Shown here: positions 1 through 14,400 of the stretch, one piece after another
Numbering within the stretch: position 1 is the stretch's first letter
Layout: every line of letters begins with the position of its first letter
Assembly (NCBI GenBank): GCA_012295275.1
Contig: CM022670.1
Location: 22,182,921 to 22,246,920, forward strand
Direction of reading: 5' to 3'
Length of the DNA: 64,000 nt
Source: Chrysomallon squamiferum
Lineage: Eukaryota; Mollusca; Gastropoda; Neomphalida; Peltospiridae
Notes under the pieces: generated by a model
What the model was told of the DNA's origin: nothing
Database searches by the model: none
Seen by the model: only the letters and a program-made list of their open reading frames with translations
Position numbers and translations under genes: made by a program

Positions 1-3000
1 TCGGCAACCTGTTACCATTCATAAATTATCACAAAAATATAATAGTTGTAAAACATTTAAATACCAGACTTTTAAGATGAATATTTTGCCAAAACTACTA
101 AATTACCTACATACACAACATTTACTCCTCCTGACCATATATGCCTTGTATCATACTATATCAGTGTATTTATTTTAATTGTTTTTTAAGTGAATGGGCA
201 TGTGAATGCATCTTACATCCAATACAAAGCACACAACTGATAAAAGATCAAAACACTAAGAATAAATCTAATAAAAAAAGCACATGAAAATTATAAAAAA
301 ACATTTAAGTTAAAATATATTTCTTGGATAATTATATATTCGTTAGTTGGCTATCGTGTATGGTCCGATTCCTGTGTAAGTAGTTATTGATAAAATCAAA
401 CTGAAGCCAGCCACCTTAGTGGACTAATGATGTGTTTTTCTTAGTTTATTAGGTGCATGTGGCTTTCATCTGTCTACCACATCTTCAAAGCAGTGAAGCT
501 GCTGCTGACTTTAAATATTGCTATAAAATGTCTATAAACTTTGCTCATAAAATCTACATCATAGCCAGATACCGAATTCTAATAAATAAGAAATTCCAAA
601 ATGTTTTTGATATATTTTACATTTATTTTTCTACTTTAATTTTTTTTTTTTTCATTGCTTTTTTTTATTACTGCTTTTGCTAAATAGTTTCCTTTAAAGA
701 TACAAAAAAAAAAAGTTTTATTCCTTGTTAATGTTTTTATTTTGAAATATGTTATATTAATAATTAGTTATATGTGTTTAAAAAATAAACAAATTATGTT
801 GACTATGTCCTATTGAAAGTGAAATGGGAAAGGATTATCTTTTGAAATAATTCTGTGAATTCTTTAAAATACCACAAAACAATTTTAAACCAAATTAACA
901 TGATAATGGTTCTTACACTCTTGTATTAGCAGTTTCTTCTTATATTTGTAGTGTTCCTACTCAACTGCTTTGATGGGCAAGAGAACACAAATACCCTGTA
1001 ATTGAGCTACATTTTCAGTCTGATAACAACAACAACAAAAAAACCAATAATAATCTAAAACAAAAACATTTTAAAATCTCAAACTCCAACCATTGTAAAA
1101 AGAAAAGAAAATACATCAGAGAAACTAAATTTCTGAAGGTTTACAGTACGGTTTAGTGTATACAGATGTATGTTACCAACTCCCAAGTAAATTGCTCCAA
1201 GCTGTGCCAACTTGTATCTTTTCATACCCAAACAGCTATCAAACATTACATAATCTAATTTACAAAACTAGTGATAAACACAGCGCTTTTTCTCCCTCAG
1301 TATTTTTTCTTCCATGTAGACAGTATTCCTGGTGGTATATCTTGTTTGATGTTGAGGCAATTAAAATAATAAGCAGAAAGTTATGGCTCAGATCAAATGA
1401 GTTCTTTTGCATCCTGCACCATGGAATGTCTTGTGAAGAAGTTATCATGCACATCAAGGTTCTCTGAAGTGTGTGTGCTTCAGCATGTTTATGACATCGG
1501 ATCTTGAAAGATTAGCAACTTCGGAGGATTGCAGCATGAACATTAAAATTTGTCTCATATTCCTTAGAGGAAGGTTTTATTGCTTCTCAGAAGGACCACG
1601 TTATGGTGCAATAAAAAGTGAACCAGCACAGTTAATACCAGTTATCTCTGTGTACTTACACAAAGTGCAAATTACAGTCTCTACAAAGTATGATGATTCT
1701 TGATTAGTCTTAGATTTCATTGTCCATAAACAATAGAAAATGACTGGTGGTATTAAAAGAAACAAAAATTAAATTACAAAATAAATTAACTTATGTTAAA
1801 ATGACCAGTTAATATCACATCAGCAGGACTGCTAAATTATTTTCGTGATAATTGTAATTCTAAAACATTAACACTTCCTTCCAGATTTAAAAAAAATATA
1901 TTTTTACAACTGAAATGAAATGTAAACATCTGCAACTTTCCAATGAACAAATGATAGTGTCAGCTAATCTATAAAAATAAACATGCAAGACAACATGACA
2001 AATTATGTACATGAATGCAGTTAGTCAATAATTTTTATAGTCATTTCCCTTTTTATTAGTAGTATTTCAATGTTTCTGAATTCTAAAAACTGTAATGATT
2101 TTTTAAAATTAAAACAATTCTAGTTTTTAAAATTCAGCTTCAAGAAATTTAATACAATAAAAAATAAAGTTGTGTTTGTCTGTTTTAAGAAAACTTCAGT
2201 TTAATATTTATTAGAGTCAGGTTGTGCTGTATTTAAATACACACACAAAGACTGTAACCATCAACAGTAGATAACAGTTCATTTTGTAGACATCATCATC
2301 TAGCGTTTCTATCTCAGAAAATCTTCCATCAACAGAAACTTGTCTTATCAGAATGCGTCAAAAGTATGTTAGACCCTAGGTGAATCAGATATGTAGCTCT
2401 GGTATTAATATGGTATGGTCACATTCTTACTGCCTGGCCTTTTCTTTTTGATTTTGTGTTCGCACCAGTGACTTTATGGTATCACAAAATCTCACACCTT
2501 TAGCCAGAGGCTTTTGTATCAATTTAACTATCAAAATGCAAAAGCCAAGTGCTTTCTGAACCAGTAAAGCATGTACTAACAAGTGCAATATAAAATTAAC
2601 CCTTTATATGTCACATCTGGTTCATTGCATTCTTATGAGATTTTCCTGAAGATTAGCAACTGAACAATGTACTAGATGGTGATGAGACTCATTAATGCTT
2701 CTTGTTTGCATAATACCCATGTTTAAAAAAAAAAAAATTGAAGTAATAATAACCTACTTTACATGTGTTTATTTTGAATTAAGAAAAAGAAAGAAAAGAG
2801 TAAATAATGATAAAAATAATAAAATCCATTAATTCTAAAAATATATAAACTTTATTTTTTTAAAATTTTTATTTTAATAAACATCTCGTAAACCTAGTTA
2901 ACATACCATTTCCGTTAATTTATTTTTTGGCATTAAATATGTTAACTATAAAATAAATGTATACCAGAAATATTTTGCATTTAACAAAAAAAAAAAAAGA

Positions 3001-6000
3001 TAAAGAAAAAGAACGTTATAATTATTAATTTCTAACAGTATAACAGAACAGAACAAAAATAATCTTTTATTTTTAAAGCTTTAAATATATTTTGTTTTCA
3101 CAGTTAATATATTCAGTATAGTAGGGTGAAGCTGTATTTAAAAATTTGCCACATAAGCAAATCAGATGTACACTAATTATATTGCTGTGTAACAGTTATT
3201 CCAATAAATAAACACTGACACATTTTTAGAGATTATGTCAGAACTGATGGATGGGGTTACAGAGTGTCATTTTGCAGTAATTTGGTCACATTATTATCAT
3301 TATTGTTCTCTTTTTAAAAAGTTTTCTTCATTTCAAAACTATTTTGAGAAAAATCTACTGACTGAATTAAATATTAAATACCTTCACATGAAATTTATCA
3401 TAAATATTTATATATTTGTGAAGTTACAAATAACTGAATTTCCAAGTTTATTACAAGAGATTTTGTAATAAACTGTTTTTATCAATTTATTTTCTGGGGG
3501 GGGGTAACTTTTTGTTTTTTAAAATCACCTCATAATAAATAAATAACACAATAACTGTTTTTAAGAGTTACTTTGTACCAAAGTAGCTGAATTGTAATTA
3601 AAAAAAAATGGTTTTGCCTTTTTTTTTTTCTCCCTTCATTTCTAAACTGCCTACAGGTAACCTAGAAACCTAACAGAATATTCAAAACATTCTGAATAAA
3701 TGCTTATTAATTTTCTAATTTAGTGTAATTTTGTAATAAACTTTATCAAGTAATAAGTTTCAATGCTGTACTGTATCAATGCTTTATCCTGCATGAATTA
3801 TATAAATTTGATTTGTTCTGCAATAGGAATATAACATGATATTATGTTTTATTGTGTTGTTTCTTTTTGTGTGTGTGTTTTTTTAGGGGGGTTTGTGGGT
3901 TTTTTATTGGGTTTTTCTTGGCAGTAATCTAATACAAAAATCTGTATATGTGTATGCAAACATGCTAATATGCATGTCTTTTAACTTCCTGATGAGAAAT
4001 ACATTTTTCTTGAACCTGTAACTGAGATGAATGTCAATAAAAAAAAAAAAAAAAAAAAAAAAATACTTTTACTTCAACCAACCATATAACACTTGTATAA
4101 TTTTTTCACCCATTCAATTAATTTTTATTTTTATATGGTAACATCATAAGATTAAATGTAAAGCATGTATTTAGTAGAGAAAAAATAAATGAATGAAATC
4201 CCACATGTATCCTATTTGACTTTTTATTCTGTACGTAACTGATTTAAAGAAATTTATTAATAACAACTGCTATTTCATAGCAAGAGAATATTCACAACTA
4301 TTTTTTTAGCATGCCACATGATAGTGCAACTAAGTGTCAAACATAAACATATTATATAATCTGATTTTAAGAATCAGTTTATGTCTATAATAATTATAAT
4401 AATAATAAATACATAAATAAAAATGTATTTAAAAAAACAAAATCCTGGTTATACTTTATTCCTCAGGTTAATTTATTTTAATTTATAATAATCTAAATTT
4501 ATTAAACATTTGCACTTTCCATATTCAGTTTCTATTTAAACAATTTTATTTAGTCTTACAAAATTTTAAAAATAGGGTTTTAGAAAAAAGTGCAGATTAT
4601 ATCAAAGAAAATTATAATCATTTCTGAAAATGCTATAAAATAACAGAATTAAAAAAAAATCTAACAGAAAATGGCTGTATATATATAGTTACATATTCTA
4701 AATACAAACTTTCTACATAAACCACTTTTCTTCATGTACTTATCATTGTGATTTTATTATTACTTAAAGATTACATGCTGAATGAATGTATCAAAGGCTA
4801 TAAGTCACTTAACACCAGGAAGACTGCAACAAACAAAGCTGTTCTTACAACAAAAGAGCAAAGACCAAAGAACAGATCCAGGCATGCTTAAATGTATCAA
4901 AATGTTGATAATGAACACTTTGATTGCTTTGAGACAGAAGCAGTAAGAACAAAACCTGCTGAAATGAACCTACAACATTGTGCCCAACATCAGGAAAATA
5001 TTACTGTGCCTGTATGATTTATTCAGCGACTGCTAGTCCTGAGGTTTAGGTCTGAACAAAGAGTCAAGTATTTCTACAAAACATTAAATTGCTAGGACTG
5101 TTCCTTTTAAAAACATAAATACCTCTATCTTCAGCAAAAGTCAAAACAAATAAAAAGTGATCATGTAAATTTAATCAACAGGAACCACCTATGAAAAAAA
5201 AGACAGAAAAAAAGGAAAGGAAGAAGAAGAAAAAGAAGAAAGTAAATAAACAATTCAAAACCAAAGAAAAGTAAAAAAAAAAATAAAAAAAATTCTCTGA
5301 ACTGACAGCACAAGTCCAACAAGGCAGCTGTGAACAGCCTCAAAAGTATTTCACATCATCACTGAAGCTCTTCATCAGGCAAGAAGAAATAAAATCTCTC
5401 TATTGATCTCTTTCACAGACGTGTACCATCATTGGCCCTTTTGCAAATATTTTCCTGCAAAGAGCTATCATAAAACAGCTGGAAATAAACCTCTGATAGT
5501 GAAAAGCAGTGACCTGTATATATTCTGTAACCAGCAGTTTACAGTGGAGCAATTTTCTCACATCTGAAAAAAATGGACCAAACTACAAAAATGTATTATT
5601 TGTGTCTGTTAACAAATACATTTAAAGCATTCAGTAAAGGTATGTGTTGCAGACACTATATTTCTTAACTGGAAATATTTACTATTAAAAAAACTATTTG
5701 ACTTGATCTTTAAACTAAATTTTCCTGTTTTATTTATTATCAAAATATTATCAAACAATATAGAAGGACATCGATAACCATAATAACAAAATATCCTTAA
5801 ACTCTAATACTGTCCCCAACACAGTAGCAAAGCCTTTGGTAGCTCATTTCAAAGAAAACTGGCTAGACGGAAACATCACTAGGATAATTAAATGAAGAAA
5901 TAAACCATTTTACTTTTTAAAGGAGATGAGTTCTTGTACTAAGGACCAAACTGAAATTACAAATTTAATTAATTCTTTTCAAAGAATTCGGAATAATAAT

Positions 6001-7762
6001 GAGAAGTATCTACTAGATCATAAAACTGAATTTCCTTTTTACATTTCAGTTGTTGCTTTTGTATTGTGCTTTTGTCTGGAATGCCGATCCCACCAAGTAA
6101 CATATGCAGTCAAGCTAACAAATCACAAGCAAGTCAGCAAGAGAACACTAAAATAGCTAAGGAGAAAAAGCTTAAAGCGTCAGATAAAAGAACGAAGGGT
6201 CAGGCAATAACAGCCTGTTGAGAGATTTACAACCAAGCAGATCTTCCCAAACACAAATACACCAGTGTAAAATACTTTTCAGTCTGTGGCAATGAAAGAA
6301 ACCTGAAAGCAATTTTACCTTCCATGCACTTTCTAATTTAATATTGTTGCCTGATCTAGTGCCAGGTTTTAGACCAAGTAAATAAACAAATAAAGAGCAA
6401 CAGACGAAATTAAAATCCCCAAAGAGATGAGACGAGGCTAGGCCAGAGGTCTTCTGTGCCTAAGCCAAGCAAACATTGACAAAGACATTCAAACTGGGCA
6501 AACCTTTTCAGAAAGCAAACAATTGCAAATGAGTTAACAAGAAATGTATAACTCTTTACTAAGGACAGTTATTACAGTCTCAAAACTGTTTATTCTTTTT
6601 TTGGAAAGAGAAAACTATCTGTATTATGTCCAAAACTAAATTCTGTTTAAATAAATAAATAAATAATACTGACCTCATATAACTGAATTCACACTGTTTT
6701 TATCTACACATTACTTTTACTGACAGTTTAAACCAGTGCAAAAATTCACCGAATCCCATTTTATTATTATAGTTTTCAGGTTTCAAAGTTCATAAATGTG
6801 AAAAAGCCAGAAAACATGAAAATAATTTCATTTTCCCCTATTTTAAAAATCAACAACAGCAGCAAAAAAAAAAATAATAATAATAAAAATAAAAATTTAA
6901 TTTCAGAATTTCAGGGTAAAGTAGGTGTATGATGTATATCTTGATTAGTTTCACTTTTCAAATATCCATAAAGACATCATTAAGGCAGTATGTTCTATTA
7001 ATAAATACGTGAAAAATGTTTTTGTAATTATTGGCATTCATTTATCACCTGGCTTTCATATTCTGAAACAACATCATTTCCATATGCTAATTTGATTTAA
7101 TTCCACATTTTTTCGCACAAATTGAATATTATTTTGTTTTTTAAACAGAAAAATAATGAACAGGCAATGATATTTAACAATAAGGCCTTTCCACTTTTTT
7201 TTTTTCTTATTTTTCTATTTCCAAATATAATATATAGACATACATAAATAAAAACCAAGCTATCCATTTTAAATAGCCTGGTATCAATTGTGCCCAAGTT
7301 ATCCTAGATGTATTACAAATATCCAGGACTGTTTCTGCATGCCAGGCTATTATGTATATGCTATTACATGGTGAGATTTACTGATCTGAAAGCTTTGATC
7401 ACAGGTCATCAATCGTAAATGTGATAGACTGTAAAATGAAACACTCCGTTATTTCTTAAAACATTTGGAATCCAACTGGTTCATATAACTATGATTCTTG
7501 AGAAAGTAGTTATCTTGGTGTGCAAGACATGGACTAGTTCAGTGACATCATCAAAGTTGTAACACAGTCTCATTTCATTTGCATACACACACACACACAA
7601 CAGTATACAAATAATTTGATATATTTTTAATGTTTAACTCCAGAATATTTTACAACTAAACTGTTTGCTGTAAAAACTAAAAGAAAAGATACAAACATAT
7701 CATAACCACATACACACAATACAAACTTAAAAATAGTGTTACTTTTTAAAAATGGTAAGAAA

Positions 7763-7763
<1 letters not shown>

Positions 7764-7814
<51 letters not shown>
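7764..7814. repeat. (GT)n microsatellite
   Basis: This is a perfect GT run of about 25 units. It creates a spurious His-Thr open frame on the minus strand. Confidence 0.95.
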
Positions 7815-7819
<5 letters not shown>

Positions 7820-8036
7820 AAAATAAAACTTTGGTAAATGAATAATGAATTGTGTTTATTCATTAAAAATTTATTTTGCACAATGCTGCCAACAAAAACT
7901 TGCATGTATTTAGAATATAGAAATCTTCTTCAAGTAATCATTTAGACAATATCGCTTTATTTTAGTTTTCTCACATTTTTCTAGTTTTTCTATACAAAAC
8001 TGAAACAGAAATAATGACTTAATATGGCTAAAATTG

Positions 8037-8140
8037 TCTGAATATACAACAGAAGCAACTGTGCATGATCGTTGTATTACATTAAAACTGTCTGAATATA
8101 CAACAGAAACAACTGGGTATGATCTTGTATTACATTAAAA
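8037..8140. repeat. 54-bp tandem duplication
   Basis: TCTGAATATACAACAGAA begins at 8037 and again at 8091. In both copies it is followed by CAACTG, TATGATC- or CATGATC-like sequence and TTGTATTACATTAAAA. There are only a few differences between copies. Confidence 0.85.
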
Positions 8141-8468
8141 CACAGGCATTTAAAACACAAATATGGGGGAAATTATCCTTTGTTTAAGTTGTAAATTCAG
8201 TGATTTTCTTTTTTAATCAGTCAATTTATTCCCATCTTTATAAAACAATATTAATAATGACACAATTTTTTTTATTTAAGAATATAGTAAACTTTATGTA
8301 ATCATCAGAAATGTTTGTTTATTTTTTCTTACTAAAGATATTTGACTGATGTTTTTTTTTTGTTGTTGTTTTTTTTTGTTTTTTTTTTCATATTAAATAC
8401 CTAAATGTACTGACCAACATGCAATCAAATATTTATTTGCCTGAATAAAAAAAAATATATATATATAC

Positions 8469-11400
8469 CTTCTGTGAGATTGCGACCAGGATTAAAGGAT
8501 CCTTCAGGGACACTTGGAGGTATGAGATCACAGCTTGTCTGTCGGGCAACTTTACATCCAAATTTGCTTTCGGATCTGTAAAAAATATAATATTAATATA
8601 ACAATAGTGAAATTGTTGAAAGAAGACAGAAATGTTCCCTCTTTTAACACCAGTATAAAATGGAATATCTTTGTTAAAAAACCGAAACAACAGCAAAGTA
8701 CAGATTACAAAATAAAGAATACAAAGCTTGTTAATAATATTAAAACATATACATTAATTGCAAACAATTTATTTATTAAAATGTTTTCATGAAATAAATT
8801 TGTTTTTTATTTTTCAGAATGAATTATTCCTGCAGGACTGAAATTTTACTATTTCTTTTGCACAACTGCACACATACATACAAACATATATATGTATTAA
8901 AATATAGTTTTATGTGCTTGTTGTGAAAATTATCCTGCAATTATACAGGAATGCTTTTCTCTTAGTTTTAGTTTGGCCAAGGAAACGCTGTTTATGACAA
9001 CATTTTTATGTCCTTGTAAGTTCAGGAATGTACTTATGTGAGCAGAGCCAAACTACTGATTGTGCAGTTTATGTAATACAATGTACGATCCATTGTACCT
9101 GTGCACTCCAATAAATTAAATGTAAAGTCTGAAAGGGCACTCTATACTTATTAATTAGCAGCACTAAAAGGACATACCATAGCCTTGAAAGCATGGTTTG
9201 AAGAGCTCACTGGGTGCATCAGGGTTTGATCTAGCAATCCCGTTCTTTGATAAAACGATTAGAAGATGCCACATATATTATTTTTCAGATTATAATTTTA
9301 ACACGCGTATGCTTTTCTTCTATAACAGTTTTTTCTTCTCAGCATTTAAGTGAACTGATAGATATCTGAATACTGTAATGTGTTGGAGTGTACATCATTC
9401 TTTTTAATAGCAGTTTTATGCAAAGGAAATAAACAGAGCATAAAAAGTTTTAAACTTTTAATGTACTGACACACCCGTATCTAAGAAATAAATAAATTAT
9501 ATTTATATCCAACATTTTTCTTCTTTAGTTTTTGCACGTAATATGTTAATGCATATATTACTATTTGTAAAAGCAGTAATACTGTATAGCTTTCTGCTGT
9601 TGACATTTGATGCCATAACACTAAAAAAAAAAAAAAAAAAAATAAATTATGACTGTATAATTTTGTTTAACCATCTGACTATGTTTGTGTAATAACTGAA
9701 TAAAAAATCCCCCAAAATAACAGTAATTTCTATTTTTGAATATTATTAAAATGTTTAATGTTTTTCACTGATAAATCCCAATAATTATAACTAATGCTGG
9801 ATTGTACTGTATTGCTATGATATGAAAATGTTAACAAAGAATAACTAACATATAATGTCCATATTTATTTGCTGCATTGCTGCATCTAAAATGAATCTCA
9901 CATTCATCACTAAATCATAGTACAAAGTCAGTTACACTTCATGTTTTCTCATTAATGGCTTATAATTAGAGATAATAGGCTAATAATTATCCATGCTATG
10001 AAAGAAGAGTACACATGCCCATTTTGTTTGTTTGTTTTGTTGGGGCTTTATTTCTTTCTTTTTTTAAATTAACTAAATCACAAGAAACTTGCAGGAAAGG
10101 CACCTTTGAAAAAATAAAATGACTTGCAAAATATCAGAGTTCTACCTGCATTCACAAAGGAACAGTGTCAAATGGGAAAAATATATATTGTGGCCATCCA
10201 CATTCAATTTGAAAATTCAATTATTCATAATACAGGAACAGTGTCAAATTTATTTATTATAATTTTTTTTAAATAGGAAAAAAACATATACATTCAGTTG
10301 TCCATTTCAGACAGATTCCACTGCTGTCATGATGGAGTTAGAGAAGCCAAGGGTCAAACTGAAATAAAAACTACCAACTACTTCCTGGAAAATTTACGAC
10401 TATACATCATCAAAAAGGTTTTATTACTTATCTTTTACACTAAATACAATGAAATACAAAATTACTAGTTCTGATTCCATATCATCATCTATTACAAGTC
10501 TTTGTTTGAAAATAATGTAAATTAGAATCAAAACAAACACAAATGTGATACTTAGCTCTCATTATATAAAATTGATAGCGTTCATTTTGAAATTTCAAAA
10601 GTTTCAAATTTTGTTAAGCATCACAGTGGATATAGCAATTTAAACTCATATTTTTAAATTCAAAAGATTAACACATTGCTTCTGAAATCATAATATATCC
10701 TGAATTAAAGGTTCAAGTTTTCCACTAATTATGTTAATTTTCACTAACTGAAGTAGGAAGATTAGCGACACATTTTCAAATGCTTTGTTTGTCTGTTCAC
10801 TTTCCAAAAAATAGCTGCTCACATTTTAAACTGTGATACAACTGCATGTTTCAGACTACAGAGATAAATCACACTCTTATACATAATAAAAACAGATGTG
10901 GAACATATAAAGACTGGTTTATTCATCCAGGTGTATATCAAGCATGTGTATACATTACTTGTGACAATACAAGTGTATTAACTTGAGCAAAATTCAGTGC
11001 ACTGGGAAGTTGACACATACTGTTATACAGTGGCATATTTGTTATTAATCACTTTTATTATCAGAGAACATAATTCATCTATTCAGTCTGCATGAAATAT
11101 TACAACTGGTAGTTTTGTTATGTAAGGTTTGATATAGTAGTCTTTCATGCATATTGGAATTCTTCATTGTTATCAGTCCATACATAGTGAGTATCTTATA
11201 GTCCAAGTTTTACAGCATATGGATGTTCTTGTTTTAAAACAGTTAAAAGAACCTGCGTCCATATTCTGTAGGAATAGTATTAATTACTAATTAACTGGAA
11301 TTGTCATCTGCATTTTGAAGTGTTTAGTTATTTAAAATTTATCTTCACTGTTGTTTGGACTGACCATTATCTTTTATTACTGTAAAAGAAAAGCACACTG

Positions 11401-14400
11401 AAAATCTATTTGGATGTAATTAAGTTAAATGTCACATTAGCTTCAATTTATGTAGCTGAAGATATGGTTTTAATGTTTATAATGGAATATATTAAGTATA
11501 AAAGAAATTTTCTGTAAGTATGCATGAACTGGTCATCTTTACAATGCATATGTCACGGAATTTCTCAAGTTACTGATGACTCAAAAGCTCATGCATTGAC
11601 AAAACAATATATATTAAATTGTACTTACTTAAAATCACTATATGGAATACTGCAGCAATCTAGTTGTTGGTTTCTTGGTTGCTTAACAAGAAATTTATAC
11701 AAATTTTCCACTGTTATTTTATTTGTTCGTAAAACTTGTAAATAACTTTTGAATCTGAGGCGTAATCTTTCACATATCTGTAAAGAAAAGAAAAAGACAA
11801 AATTTGTTGAATTAATAAACAAAAGATTTGTATTTATTTTGGTTTTTATGCTTGAAAAAGCATGTATTTATAAGATGAATCAGATAAAATGGACGTTTGT
11901 TACTAATTTAAAAGTATGGATTTATCTTTTAAAACATCTGCTGTGAGATGTTATTTTTTATCAAAGGAGCAACCAACAAATTAAAAATTTTATTATTACA
12001 TTTATGTGTGTGTGTGTGTGTGTGTGTTGATTTTCATTCTTTGCTACTAATAGAAAAATGTAGCAATTTCTTCTGAAAATAATTCAGTAACAGCTAATGA
12101 TGTAAATTAATCAAAATTTCACACTGATATTGCTGATTATACACAAAGATTAAATGAATTTACTTACTTGTTCTAATCGTTCTTTTTCTCTAGATGCTAT
12201 ATTTCTGTATGGTAATGAATCATAGATGGCCTGCAAAATAAGCAATGTTCCATTTTAAAGCTTTGTGGATATCATTTTCAATAAACACTGGTAGTTTGTT
12301 AAATGCTGTTTTATTAAAATGTATTCGTATTTTATAAAATGTGTCACTTTTATTGATATTAATAAACATTTTTCCTACAGTGCTAATTAAGATATGCAAA
12401 TATATCAAATAATACAATTAATTTTCTCAAAATACTTTATCACACATTGTGATCAACATCCTAAAAATCAAAATGTATTTCAGAATTCATGGTACTACTA
12501 ATTCTTTTAATTCATTTTATGCTGATCTTAAAAATGGATGAAACAACATATTTTCTAAAATGTATTTCAGAATTCACGGAACTATTACTAATTATTTTAT
12601 TTGTTTGATTTATTAGTTATTCTGAATATTTCAATTACAGGGATTCACTTCTGCTCTGATCAAGCATGTAAAACTATGGCATCTCACATTTGTGTATGAA
12701 CTTTGCAGAACATTAACCCTGACTGAAGATTATACTGCCAATATTTTATTGATTTCTAATTTAGTAACAGATAAGACCAGTACCCTAGTCAAACCCAACT
12801 CAACATAAAATTGGAATATCAAGGGCAAATTGGAAAAACCAGTTTCAGTTGTTGTTGGTTTTTTAGGTATGAAAATAAATAAACAATAACACAAATATTT
12901 TATTTGCATTCTTTAATACTGTTTGTATCACAATGTGAAATTTATGTTCTATAACAAGTTATTAATCAATTTTAGTTTTTATAAATTTCATTTTCAAAAG
13001 GTTTCACTAATGGCAAAACTTTAAAAAAATATATTTATGTATTTCCAGTTTTCCTTCTTTTTTTTTCTTCTTTTTTTATATTGGACTCAAATATTTACAT
13101 ACTACAGGAAGGAAACATGATTTAAAACTAAATTCTCTTTCAGACTAAAAATAAAAGGAAAAAGACATAAAAAATGTTGTGTTTATGGAAACATACGACA
13201 GAATAATCTACAAAGTCTGTTAACTTCCTTAAAGATTTCAAGGAAGAAAAATAAAAGGAACAAAGAAATAAAAAGGGGTGAGAAAAAAACAACCCCAAAA
13301 CCTTCAAGAGTTTGCTGCAGCATGCACCAAAAATGTAACCCACAAAAGAGAGAAAAAAGAAAAAAAGAAAAAAAAAAAGTCTCCCTCAGCAGTCAAGCAG
13401 AATAATTCACAATATGCATGATGTCTTCTTAGAAAGGAAATAAGTGACAAAATAAATTTATGGACTATAATTATGTATCATTCTCTATGCATGGTTGGTT
13501 TTTATAGCCTGGTCTAGTTCAAAGTGGGATGGTATGAAATAGCTTGCATGGAGATGCTGAAGTAATTAGATGGAGGTAAAAAGATACAGTGCTGCAAACA
13601 TTAAGGCCATAATATCAGGATAACTACACAAAGCAATGTCTCAAGTATGTGGGAAAATACTTAAATATTAGAGTAGGCTCCAGCCAGTCTACAGTTATGA
13701 AGACCCTATCAATAACTTTAAAAGCAGCCATTTCTGGATGCACAAATTTCTGGCAGCAACTCAAAGATATACACTAGTTCAAACATTTAAGATAGGCATA
13801 AACCAAAGTTTTGGCTCTGAATTGTAAGTTTGAAAATTTTACACTAAAAATATATACCCCAAAACCCCCAAAACACAATAGTAAATATTTTGCAAACTAA
13901 TGTCACAGGTGCTATTTGGAAAACAAAATGTGTTATCATTTCTAACAAATATTATCAAAGGGGGTGGTTTATACTTTATTTATTTATTTATTTATACTTT
14001 ATTTATTTTGTTTGTTTGTTTGTTTGTTTTAAATTATAATATTTTTTTTTTTTTAAAAACAACATTGTATTTAAAATATAAACATTTATTTTAGAATCAA
14101 GTTAAACCTATCATTCACACAGATCAGATCCAAAACAATTTTGTTATTCATACATTTGTGCAGTATCATTTAGTCTTAGTAAAATGAAAACCTGTCTTAT
14201 GATGACAAGATTTGTGAGAGGTTAGTAGGTTTACAAGAACTTAAAAGACAACAAAACATCTACGAAGTAAGACATGAGGTGTGAGTAAATAAAATAGGAA
14301 AAAAATAATAATAATAAAAAAAAAATGTATTGTGTGTATATCAATGTGTATAAAAAAGTCAAGAAACTAACAGAAATAAAATAATGCAACATAATTTTTT

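Larger units (their letters stand above)
1..8468. other. Gene-free left arm, probably CACHD1 intron 4
   Basis: I found no exon with conserved protein similarity on either strand. The CACHD1 exon ending at 8469 has a clean donor and leads leftward into this stretch, so most or all of it is probably that gene's next intron. It holds poly(A) runs, a (GT)n microsatellite, a 54-bp tandem duplication and short open frames that look like chance. The stretch near 4800-5100 and 5340-5560 is slightly richer in GC than its surroundings but shows no convincing frame. Confidence 0.5.

Noticed and set aside
5161-5343. Leu/Phe-rich minus frame resembling a membrane protein
   Set aside because: It is the complement of an A/G-rich low-complexity tract and has no conserved features.
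7627-7905. 92-codon minus frame with a run of alternating His and Thr
   Set aside because: It is created by the (GT)n microsatellite, with no splice context or similarity.
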